Of a stretch of DNA of 25,564 nt, positions 8,073 through 14,902 are shown piece by piece. Numbering within the stretch: position 1 is the first letter of the stretch; every line of letters starts with the position of its first letter. Under the pieces are notes generated by a model. That model was not told the DNA's origin. It did no database searches and was given only the letters and a program-made list of their open reading frames with translations. The position numbers and the translations under genes were made by a program. This DNA comes from an uncultured Ruminococcus sp. (GTDB lineage Bacteria; Bacillota; Clostridia; Oscillospirales; Acutalibacteraceae), in the NCBI GenBank assembly GCA_902772795.1, contig CACYBZ010000040.1, forward strand, positions 1 to 25,564, read 5' to 3'.

Positions 8073-8345
8073 GTAAGGTTAAGTATATTTGTAGTTAACA
8101 TTATAACATTGTTCGGTCAGTATTCGGGCAAACGGATTTTTCAACATTCCATTAAATACCCCCAAAAAACTATTTTTTCTCTCCTTTTGTCACAGTGCCG
8201 AATTATCCGCTGTCGGCAATCTGAACAAAATCAGGAAATCTCTATGTATCATTCATTTTCCCCTTTCTCCGTTCTGTACACCAAAAAACTGACCTGAACC
8301 AAAAAGGAACAGTCCCGTCTGTCGGTGACTGTTCCTTTTTGCTTT
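8073..8345 (+). ncRNA. Candidate small structured RNA of unknown class
   Basis: The interval between the crcB terminator and the convergent gene at 8360 holds a consensus promoter and a strong terminator, which define a ~270-base transcript. Inside, GTTCGGTCAG (8111-8120) can pair with CTGACCTGAAC (8289-8299, one bulged T) to make a long-range closing stem; TGCCGA/TCGGCA (8196-8201 with 8213-8218) forms a hairpin whose loop ATCCG could pair with CGGAT at 8133-8137; CTGA/TCAG makes another small hairpin. The only open frame would start with TTG at 8109, has no ribosome binding site and an odd composition. A 6S-like overall shape is possible but the sequence does not prove it. Confidence 0.42.
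8301..8345. terminator. Bidirectional intrinsic terminator
   Basis: A 14-bp perfect stem (8301-8314 with 8327-8340), extended by CCG/CGG, has five A on one side and five T on the other. It can end the candidate small RNA on + and the DUF975-CmpB gene on -. Confidence 0.9.
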
Positions 8346-8359
8346 ATCTGGTATAACGG

Positions 8360-10171
8360 CTATGCCTTGTCAGGTTGTTTGGGAGTCGTCTGTTTCTGTG
8401 AAACCGTCGGATAATCGGTGATACCCTTGCCTGTGTTCGGACGGTAATGCGAATACACAGCGTCACTGAAAAATACCATGAGCAAGACAATACATATCGG
8501 TAAAATCATTTTTAACCTTATGTTTTTGATTCTGTTGTCAAGAAAAGGGGCAATCAGATAGACTACCGCCATACCTCCGATACCGAACACCAGCAGACCT
8601 TCGGCACAGATTCGGCCATCTATATTCAGAAAATACCCGCTGTAATCCCACCATTTCTGTCCCATTGATTTTTCCAGCTGCAAAGACGTGAAAAATTCCA
8701 CAATACCGCAAAGTACGATGGAGGACAAAAATTCGGCAAGAAAATTCTGTCGGAATTTATTGAGTACTATCACAATCATGATACTGCCTGCCCCGTAAAT
8801 CGGCAACCACGGGCCATGCATGACACCCCTGTTGACAAATACGCCGTCCGAAACCAGATGTAATGCCACTTCCCACGACCAGCCGACAAAACATAACAGG
8901 AAAAATATGATGGTCAGCGATATGACGGAATAATGACGGATACAATGCAGACTTTCCATCATGGATTTCCGTTCCTTTTCGGACGCATTGGGCGAAAGTC
9001 GTGACGGATAACTTCTGTGTTCACACGCATTGTCACAGGAATTCAGTTTCATTTTGGCTTCCATATAACGGGAATATTCTTCTTCCGTCTTATCGTAACA
9101 AAATACCACACCAAAAATATCCGCAAAAAACTTTGCTATACCTTTTTTCCTTGTATAGCCTTTTTCCACGATTTTTTGATAATTTATTCTGTCCGCATAA
9201 TACTGATTCAACAATGTTTCATCAGCAAGTTCATATAAGTAAATATCGTTGAGCTTTTCAGCAACAGGTATTTCTTGTTCCTTTGCCTGCTCTCTGAACC
9301 TGACATAATATTCTACCTCTGTTGATGACCTGTAAGGAGCAACATAAAACAGATGCAACAGTCCGAAAGTCAGAAAATAGTCAAGAAGTATCCAGCCCAT
9401 AAAACTCAAATCCACAACAAACATTTCCCATTTATGACCTTTCATCATCTTTCGGGAAAGGGTAATTGCCTGAGTCGGCCTGATAGCCGGATTTTCCGCC
9501 ACAATATACGGCACCATTTTATAAGAATAGTACTTGATAAAACCGCCGACTATCGTCAAATCCCAGAGAGCGAGGAAAACGTATTTGAGGAGCATTGTCG
9601 CTGACGCATTCCAGAAAGATTTCTGCTTGACCAGCCACAAAAAGTTACCTACAGACAATCTTTCATAAGTCCGTCCCTCAAGAAAAAACCTTGCCATAAC
9701 AACATGATATGTATTGATAAAGAATATCCATACCAGCAACATGAAAACGGCTGAAATGCATATACCGATAGCGTCTGCACTTTTTGTCATAATCATGTTG
9801 CTGACTGCCGAAACCGTGGCAATTATCGGCGACCCCATAGCGTGAACATTGATGAAATTGGCAAAAACGCCTTCACTTTTTCCCAGTTCAATCTTTCCCA
9901 GATGTCCTGTTGATTGTTTTTTCAGTTCATCTTCCTGCAGTACTTTGTCCAACAAATCATCAAGAACTTCCGTAAACGGTTTTCCTGAAACGGTGTCATA
10001 GGTTGCTGACTGGCTATTGGGTATGTCATACTGTACCATCGTATTGAACAGCGAAACGGACACACCATAGGCAATACCTATGACGGAAGCCACAAGGCAT
10101 ATCATGACATACAACGTGTAGTGCCTTTTGACATTACCTCTGGCAATTTTCTTGATTTCCTTACGTTTCAT
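8360..10171 (-). CDS. DUF975 / CmpB-type (putative ABC transporter type IV) fusion membrane protein
   Basis: 603-residue integral membrane protein. Residues 1 to about 285 match the DUF975 family: a basic start MKRKEIKKIARGN, several membrane helices and the cytosolic YIVAENPAIRPTQAITLSR segment. A hydrophilic linker of ~125 residues follows. Residues ~411-545 look like the CmpB/putative ABC-transporter permease family (PF06541), with FVNRGVMHGPWLPIYGAGSI, KWWDYSGYFLNIDGRICAEG and several helices. Function is unknown for both halves; neither has an ATPase next to it here. The start is the ATG at 10171, five bases after AGGGGGA; a TTG further upstream has no such support. It begins 17 bases after the stop of the phosphoesterase gene, so the two form an operon. 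Confidence 0.8.
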   Translation of the reverse strand: MKRKEIKKIARGNVKRHYTLYVMICLVASVIGIAYGVSVSLFNTMVQYDIPNSQSATYDTVSGKPFTEVLDDLLDKVLQEDELKKQSTGHLGKIELGKSEGVFANFINVHAMGSPIIATVSAVSNMIMTKSADAIGICISAVFMLLVWIFFINTYHVVMARFFLEGRTYERLSVGNFLWLVKQKSFWNASATMLLKYVFLALWDLTIVGGFIKYYSYKMVPYIVAENPAIRPTQAITLSRKMMKGHKWEMFVVDLSFMGWILLDYFLTFGLLHLFYVAPYRSSTEVEYYVRFREQAKEQEIPVAEKLNDIYLYELADETLLNQYYADRINYQKIVEKGYTRKKGIAKFFADIFGVVFCYDKTEEEYSRYMEAKMKLNSCDNACEHRSYPSRLSPNASEKERKSMMESLHCIRHYSVISLTIIFFLLCFVGWSWEVALHLVSDGVFVNRGVMHGPWLPIYGAGSIMIVIVLNKFRQNFLAEFLSSIVLCGIVEFFTSLQLEKSMGQKWWDYSGYFLNIDGRICAEGLLVFGIGGMAVVYLIAPFLDNRIKNIRLKMILPICIVLLMVFFSDAVYSHYRPNTGKGITDYPTVSQKQTTPKQPDKA

Positions 10172-10188
10172 AATCTTCCCCCTGCGTA

Positions 10189-11385
10189 TCAATCAAATGT
10201 AACGTCAATGCTGACAACTTCGCTGTCTGTTGCTGTTCTCATGTAAGGCCCCCATACTCCTATTCCTGAAGTGGTGATTTGGTGCATATTGCCTATCTTC
10301 AGATAACCAAACGGATTTTCCCAACGCAGTTTGATAAACAATGTTCCCGGAAATGTCTGTCCGTTATGGGTATGTCCACACAGCAGAACATCACAACCTG
10401 CCTTTTCCAGCTCCTCAAACTCATCGGGTTCATGATAAATTACGAAAACAGGACGTTTTTTGTCAACACTCCGCAACAGTTCGTCAGGTGTCAGTCTTGT
10501 TCCCGTATCAGAAATAATTTTTTCGCTGTCGTTTCTGCCCGAAACATAGAACTTGTTATCAATCAATGTGTTTTCATCACACAGTAAATGGATATTGGCT
10601 TTCTGCAAAAAATCCGTCATTCTTGCGTCACGATGAATTTCTTTGTCCGTGTCAACGGTAAAGCCCATGAACAGCGTTTCACTGATATCGTGGTTTCCCC
10701 AGCAAGCGTATGTACCGTATGTACTTTTCATGCTTGCGAGCAGAGAACAAAGTTTTTCAGGATTGTCCAGAGCGTCATAGTCATTGTCGAAAATGTCCCC
10801 TGCCATAACCACTAAGTCGGGCTTCTGTTCATTGACCATCTTAACCATTTTTTCAATGTGACTTGTACCGATACTGTAACCCATATGTAAATCGGCTATC
10901 AGCACGACTTTCATTTTATTCAGACCGTCAACTTTCTTGTTTACTTTGACGGAATATTCGTTGAGCTTGATATCCCGTGCATGAACAATACCGTAAGTGG
11001 AAACACCGGCAATAACCAGCAGTGCCAGTGTTCCTGCCACCAGTCGGACAGATGTCTTTTTGACAAAGTTCTTTCTGTCTTTTTTGATAAGACCTGTTAT
11101 CTGGACAATCAAATCCGTTACTGTAACGGTCAGAAACAGATATTCAAGAATACCTACCCAGTAATTATTCAGGAGTTGTCCTGTATGCTTGACAGCAGTG
11201 TTCAGCGGTAACAGGTAACTCCACAAAGGAAGCATGGCTACCAGTCCGAAAAGCACTGAAAATATAATTTTGAACCGCTTTCCCTTGAAACATCTGACGG
11301 GGACTGCACTCAGAAAACGCAAAATTCGGCTGACAATGTATACACATACCAGACCATACAACGGTGATAATAAAAATCCTAACAT
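10189..11385 (-). CDS. Membrane-bound calcineurin-like metallophosphoesterase
   Basis: 398 residues: about four N-terminal membrane helices (roughly 4-26, 38-58, 75-100, 113-134) followed by a metal-dependent phosphoesterase domain. The binuclear metal motifs are all present: ADLH (Asp165, His167), GD (Asp197), GNHD (Asn231, His232), HEPD (His318) and GHTHNGQ (His338, His340). The layout resembles the YkuE-like/DUF group of membrane-tethered phosphoesterases; the substrate is unknown. An in-frame extension to 11502 reads through repeat R3 and gives a spurious N-terminus rich in basic residues; the ATG at 11385, with AGGAAG upstream, begins right at the first hydrophobic helix and is chosen here. 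It is the first gene of an operon with the DUF975-CmpB gene. Confidence 0.9.
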   Translation of the reverse strand: MLGFLLSPLYGLVCVYIVSRILRFLSAVPVRCFKGKRFKIIFSVLFGLVAMLPLWSYLLPLNTAVKHTGQLLNNYWVGILEYLFLTVTVTDLIVQITGLIKKDRKNFVKKTSVRLVAGTLALLVIAGVSTYGIVHARDIKLNEYSVKVNKKVDGLNKMKVVLIADLHMGYSIGTSHIEKMVKMVNEQKPDLVVMAGDIFDNDYDALDNPEKLCSLLASMKSTYGTYACWGNHDISETLFMGFTVDTDKEIHRDARMTDFLQKANIHLLCDENTLIDNKFYVSGRNDSEKIISDTGTRLTPDELLRSVDKKRPVFVIYHEPDEFEELEKAGCDVLLCGHTHNGQTFPGTLFIKLRWENPFGYLKIGNMHQITTSGIGVWGPYMRTATDSEVVSIDVTFD

Positions 11386-11417
11386 ACTTTTTTTACACTT
11401 CCTAGTTCCAAAATTGC

Positions 11418-11626
11418 GGTTCTTCAAGGGTTGCACCCTTGAAAATCCTGCCAAGGGGCTTCGCCCCTTGACCCCACCAACTTTTTGAAAAAAGTTGGAC
11501 AAAAACTTTTATGGCTCACTTCGTTCGGATTGTTTTCCTTACGTTCTTCGAAATCTGTACCAACAGAGTTTGCCTTAAGGTTTCGGTCAAGCCTTTTGGA
11601 GTTTAGAGGCGAGCCCCTTAAACAAC
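11418..11626 (+). repeat. Dispersed modular hairpin repeat, copy R3
   Basis: Near full-length homologue of R1 in the same orientation: AGGGTTGCACCCT, AAGGGGCTTCGCCCCTT, CCAACTTTTTGAAAAAAGTTGG (11477-11498), then GGCTCACTTCGTTCGGATTG, GGTTTCGGTCAAGCC and a final GGCGAGCCCC. It lies between the pilus operon end and the phosphoesterase gene, in what would be the leader of the latter. With the elements at 11642-11731 it accounts for the gap 11386-11759. Confidence 0.85.
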
Positions 11627-11641
11627 AGACTTACACGACAA

Positions 11642-11650
11642 ATTATAACA
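11642..11650 (-). promoter_or_regulatory. Possible extended -10 promoter for the phosphoesterase operon
   Basis: On the minus strand TGTTATAAT, a perfect -10 with the TGn extension, sits just past the pilus operon terminators. The -35 region is poor (TGGAAT at 17 bases). If used, the leader would be ~250 bases and contain the whole of repeat R3. Confidence 0.4.
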
Positions 11651-11700
11651 AATAACGACCTGAAATTCCATACTTTACACGAAATTTCAGGTCGTTATTT
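11650..11700. terminator. Long stem-loop at the end of the pilus operon
   Basis: A perfect 18-bp inverted repeat, AAATAACGACCTGAAATT at 11650-11667 and its complement at 11683-11700. There is no long T-run, so it may be a second terminator or an mRNA 3'-end stabiliser behind the hairpin at 11709-11731. Confidence 0.6.
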
Positions 11701-11705
11701 TAACC

Positions 11706-11731
11706 AAAAAGTGGAGGCGAAGCCTCCACTT
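11706..11731 (-). terminator. Intrinsic terminator of the pilus operon
   Basis: A 10-bp stem AAGTGGAGGC/GCCTCCACTT (11709-11718 with 11722-11731) with a three-base loop; on the minus strand it runs into TTTTT. It lies 28 bases after the last pilus gene. Confidence 0.8.
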
Positions 11732-11759
11732 ACTGCACAACTACATAACTATACAAGAT

Positions 11760-12881
11760 TTAATTTTCTTTTTTCTTTTTGGAAGACATCAACGCTACTG
11801 CCAACGAGATAACGGCAACTCCTGAAACAAATACTATCGTACCTGTCAACCCGTCCATAGTAAAGACCGTTCCCGCAGGCGTTGTAGGAGCACTGGTCGG
11901 AGCCGATGTCGGCGGATTGGTAGGCGGTGCTGATGTCGGTTCTGTGCCGGGTTCGTCTTCTTTCTCGTCTTTCTCCTTTTCGTTCGTCACTGTCAGAATA
12001 ACAGGTTCACCTTCGTCTTCAACATATATTCCGCCGTCCAGTTTGACTGTTCCTTGTGCTACAATATCAAAATTTATTGTTTCTTTGTTCAGGACAAACC
12101 CTTTTGGTGCTTTCACTTCTGTAAAACGGTAACTGCCGAACAAAAGCTCCTGTACAACAATCTGTCCGTGTTCATTCGTAACAAGTTTATCTGACAATGT
12201 TTTCCAGTAATAGTTTCCCTCGTCGTCTGTACCTTTCTCAGCGTCTGACGGCAATTTATCGGAAAAATCTTCCATATAGTATTCTTTTTTCTCGAATTTA
12301 AAAACTGCTCCTTCAAGTGCCTTTTTGTCTGCGTCAACTTTATTCAGCACGACATCACAGCGTTCAATACCAACCGTCACTTTTGAGGAAGCGTCCAGTA
12401 CAATTTTTTCTTCGCCGTCAATCGTGCGGTAAGGCAACAACACGATAAACGGGGATATCTTGGCTACTGTTTTTCCGTCTTTCTGACTGACAACATATAA
12501 TTTATCTACGGCAGGCAACTCAAAAGAGGCATTACCGTCTTTGTCAACTTTGGTTTCTGCCACAACGTCAACCGACTTGCTCTGTGCATATGCGGAAAGT
12601 ATCTCTGAAATCTCCTTGACTTCGTGTGAATCCGCTATACCAATATCCTCCAGCGATACACCACTTTCTTCAAACGCTGAATGAAGTACATAGTTTTCAC
12701 CGTCATAATAACCTATCTCATAGGCTACCAGTGTAACACCCTCCGCCTCTGAAGAAAGTCCTTTTATGTTTACCGTACCCATCGTTACATCGCCGTCTGC
12801 CGCCGAAACGGTCAGCGTACAGAGTAAAAGACACGTCAACACAAAAAATACCATTGATTTTTTAACAATATACTTCACCAT
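11760..12881 (-). CDS. CnaB/SpaA-type pilin-like surface protein without LPXTG motif
   Basis: 373 residues and the last gene of the pilus operon. A signal peptide (about 1-27, cleaved near VSA/ADG) is followed by an N-terminal beta domain, a CnaB domain (about 176-300) with likely isopeptide residues Lys181 (VVLNKVDADKKALEGA) and Asn300 (LTVTN) around Glu255 (YRFTEVKAPKGF), a Pro/Thr/Ser/Ala wall-spanning linker (310-337), one hydrophobic helix (about 345-366) and a KKKKEN tail. There is no LPXTG-like motif before the helix, only FTMDGLTG, so the sortases may not process it and it may stay in the membrane, for example as a base subunit (inference). The ATG at 12881 has AGGAGG (12891-12896 complement) eight bases upstream; the longer frame to 12923 overlaps nothing useful and lacks a site. 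Confidence 0.85.
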   Translation of the reverse strand: MVKYIVKKSMVFFVLTCLLLCTLTVSAADGDVTMGTVNIKGLSSEAEGVTLVAYEIGYYDGENYVLHSAFEESGVSLEDIGIADSHEVKEISEILSAYAQSKSVDVVAETKVDKDGNASFELPAVDKLYVVSQKDGKTVAKISPFIVLLPYRTIDGEEKIVLDASSKVTVGIERCDVVLNKVDADKKALEGAVFKFEKKEYYMEDFSDKLPSDAEKGTDDEGNYYWKTLSDKLVTNEHGQIVVQELLFGSYRFTEVKAPKGFVLNKETINFDIVAQGTVKLDGGIYVEDEGEPVILTVTNEKEKDEKEDEPGTEPTSAPPTNPPTSAPTSAPTTPAGTVFTMDGLTGTIVFVSGVAVISLAVALMSSKKKKEN

Positions 12882-12919
12882 ATGTTTGTTCCTCCTGCTG
12901 TATTGCACTAAATGATAGT

Positions 12920-13792
12920 TCATTCTTGTTTTTTGGATTTTTCTTTTTTCTTTTTGTCGGGATACGCCAGTATCGCCACAATCACGACCAGAACAACCCC
13001 TATGACAATGGTAGACGCATACCAGATAATCGTTCGCAACGGCAGTTGTTTTTCTGATTCGTGGACAATAGGCCAGTAATCCGTATTGTCAATAGCGACT
13101 TCGGGATTATGGACAATTCTCTTTCCTCTGACAAGCAGACGGTGGTCATTGATACCGTAAGGTGTACAGGTAAGCAGGGTAATATAGTCCTGCCCCTCGA
13201 CAATCTGAATATCGTCCTCTTCATAGGGCAATACCACTTTTATCTGGTCTACCTGATACTCCAGTACCTTATCCAGTATGTGAATGAAAAAGGAATCTCC
13301 CTTTGACATCTGATCCAAATCTGTGAAAATCTCCGCTGAGGGCAAACCTGTATGTCCTGCCAGTACACAATGTGTTCCCTCTCCGCCGACAGGTAATGAT
13401 GTTCCTTCCATGTGTCCTATGCCTTTTTGCAGGACTTCATCGGAAAGTCCGTGATAAATCGGCAGATACACACCTATTTTGGGAATTTCTATATAGCTGA
13501 TGGCATCGGACACCGCCAGCAAATCATCGTATTTGATGACGGAAATTTTTGAAGTATCTTTCTTTGCCAATGCCGTATTGTAATCTTTGGCTTCATTTTC
13601 CAGTTTTCTCAGAAGTTTTGATTCTGTTTTGGTAATCTTCTGGTCGTAATCGTTGATTTCCGTTTTTGACTGATATTCGCATATCCAGTCACTGACGATA
13701 GGATACATGAACAAAGCTATTCCAAAAACCAGCAACAGAAAAATGCCTATCAACGGCAGTCTGTCCTTTACACGACCTCTTTTATTGTACAC
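12920..13792 (-). CDS. Class C (pilus-type) sortase, second copy
   Basis: 290-residue transpeptidase that joins pilin subunits through their LPXTG-like signals. It has an N-terminal membrane helix (about 11-31), the sortase beta-barrel with catalytic His147 (AGHTGLPSAEIF), Cys209 (TLLTCTPYGINDHR) and Arg218, and a C-terminal membrane helix (about 253-274), the two-helix topology typical of class C. The lid region before YIEIPKI is short and lacks the usual DPF/DPW anchor (it reads AKKDTSKIS). The start is a GTG at 13792 with AAGGAG ten bases before it. It lies 84 bases behind the first sortase, with a decayed repeat between, and 38 bases ahead of the terminal pilin gene. Which of the two sortases polymerises and which attaches minor subunits cannot be read from sequence. 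Confidence 0.93.
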   Translation of the reverse strand: MYNKRGRVKDRLPLIGIFLLLVFGIALFMYPIVSDWICEYQSKTEINDYDQKITKTESKLLRKLENEAKDYNTALAKKDTSKISVIKYDDLLAVSDAISYIEIPKIGVYLPIYHGLSDEVLQKGIGHMEGTSLPVGGEGTHCVLAGHTGLPSAEIFTDLDQMSKGDSFFIHILDKVLEYQVDQIKVVLPYEEDDIQIVEGQDYITLLTCTPYGINDHRLLVRGKRIVHNPEVAIDNTDYWPIVHESEKQLPLRTIIWYASTIVIGVVLVVIVAILAYPDKKKKEKSKKQE

Positions 13793-13807
13793 GCCTGCAA
13801 AACTCCT

Positions 13808-13876
13808 TAATTAAAGGGCTCTCCCCTTTAAAATCCTGTAAGGGACTTCGCCCCCTTGACTCCACACCGAAACTTT
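13808..13876 (+). repeat. Dispersed repeat, decayed copy R4
   Basis: Between the two sortase genes: TTAAAGGGCTCTCCCCTTTA, then TCCTGTAAGGGACTTCGCCC and CCTTGACTCCAC, matching the first modules of the other copies. The adjoining CCGAAACTTTTTAAGG is the AGTTTCGG module in reverse orientation and forms the end of the first sortase gene. Confidence 0.6.
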
Positions 13877-14764
13877 TTAAGGTTTCTTTATTTTTCGCAT
13901 ACGGAAGAACAACAACAGACATGCTATCACAAACAAAACAACCGCTGCCGATAAAAAAACGATAACTATCATGGTATCATGATGTATTCTTTCTGCCAGT
14001 TCCTGAACAGCTTTCTGTTGGTGTTTGTCTTCATCTGCTGTCCCGTCGTGAACTGTTCCGTTGTCAGCGGATACCACCCGTTCTCCCCGAATCAGCAGAC
14101 GCTTATCGTTGATTCCGTACGGCGTACAAGTCAGCAAAGTGACATAATCCTTGCCGTCTGTAATATACAGTTCTTCTACTGCATTAGGTGTGACGGTATT
14201 GATTCTGTTGACTTTATAGGTAAGTACTTTGTCCAGAATGTGTATGAAAAAGGTGTCACCTTTTTTCAACTCGTCAAGTCGGGTAAACATATCTGCACTC
14301 GGTAATCCCGTATGTCCTGATATTACACTGTGCGTACTCTTTCCCCCTACGGGCAATGACGTGTTTTCCAGATATCCACAGCCTTTTGCCAGAACTTCAT
14401 CACTTGTTCCGTAATATACGGGCAGATAAATATCTACTTTCGGAATATCCACATAACATATGATACCGTCTTTTCCGTCAAGTACGTGGGCATACTCTTC
14501 TCTGACTTCACCCTTTTCAGAAAGTTCTCTGTTGTAAAGAGCGGCTTTTTCTGTCTTATCGGCAATCTCGCTTGACGACATATGCTCCACATTCTGCTGA
14601 TAGTCGTTGATGACGTTTTCCGAAGTTCTCAGCGACAGCACATTACTGAGCATGGGATAAATAATGGAAGCTACACCGATAAAATACAATACACCTATCA
14701 GAAACATCGCCAGAAACGGTTTTTCTCTGATAAATTCCTTAAAAAATCTGAAATATCTCTTCAA
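13877..14764 (-). CDS. Class C (pilus-type) sortase, first copy
   Basis: 295 residues from the proposed TTG at 14764, which has AAAGGA about eight bases upstream and directly follows a 19-bp hairpin. An alternative TTG at 14791 would lie inside that hairpin and lacks a site. Membrane helix about 18-40, catalytic His151 (SGHTGLPSADMF), Cys213 (TLLTCTPYGINDKR) and Arg222, and a C-terminal helix about 264-287. Like its neighbour it has no DPF/DPW lid motif; the region reads SEKGEVREEYAHVLDGKDG before YVDIPKV. The two sortases are clearly paralogous (shared GHTGLPSA, KGDxFFIHILDKVL, TLLTCTPYGIND) but diverged over most of their length. It follows the major pilin gene after three RNA hairpins. The last codons lie in repeat R4, and a KIKKP tail may derive from it. 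Confidence 0.92.
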   Translation of the reverse strand: MKRYFRFFKEFIREKPFLAMFLIGVLYFIGVASIIYPMLSNVLSLRTSENVINDYQQNVEHMSSSEIADKTEKAALYNRELSEKGEVREEYAHVLDGKDGIICYVDIPKVDIYLPVYYGTSDEVLAKGCGYLENTSLPVGGKSTHSVISGHTGLPSADMFTRLDELKKGDTFFIHILDKVLTYKVNRINTVTPNAVEELYITDGKDYVTLLTCTPYGINDKRLLIRGERVVSADNGTVHDGTADEDKHQQKAVQELAERIHHDTMIVIVFLSAAVVLFVIACLLLFFRMRKIKKP

Positions 14765-14780
14765 CGAAACATTCCTTTCG

Positions 14781-14902
14781 AGGTTTTCCAAAATACTTGA
14801 CGTTGAAATGCCAAGTATTTTGGAAAACCTGTTCCTGCAGAACTACAGGAACAGATTATTCACTGTTATTTTTACATTCGTCAGCAGATGACTAATGTAA
14901 AA
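14781..14902 (-). promoter_or_regulatory. Three-hairpin array between major pilin and first sortase gene
   Basis: Read on the minus strand: hairpin 1 (14870-14902, 9+4 bp) starts at the base after the pilin stop codon; hairpin 2 is CTGTTCCTG/CAGGAACAG (14829-14837 with 14846-14854); hairpin 3 is a perfect 19-bp stem (14781-14799 with 14812-14830) with a 12-base loop, ending a few bases before the sortase ribosome binding site. None is followed by a T-run, so processing, 3'-end protection or partial attenuation is more likely than plain termination. Confidence 0.7.

Noticed and set aside
8109..8297. 62-residue + frame in the orphan transcription unit
   Set aside because: TTG start, no ribosome binding site and unlikely composition; RNA interpretation preferred but uncertain.
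14764..14791. Upstream TTG at 14791 as sortase start
   Set aside because: It lies in the arm of the 19-bp hairpin without a ribosome binding site, while the TTG at 14764 has AAAGGA at proper spacing.
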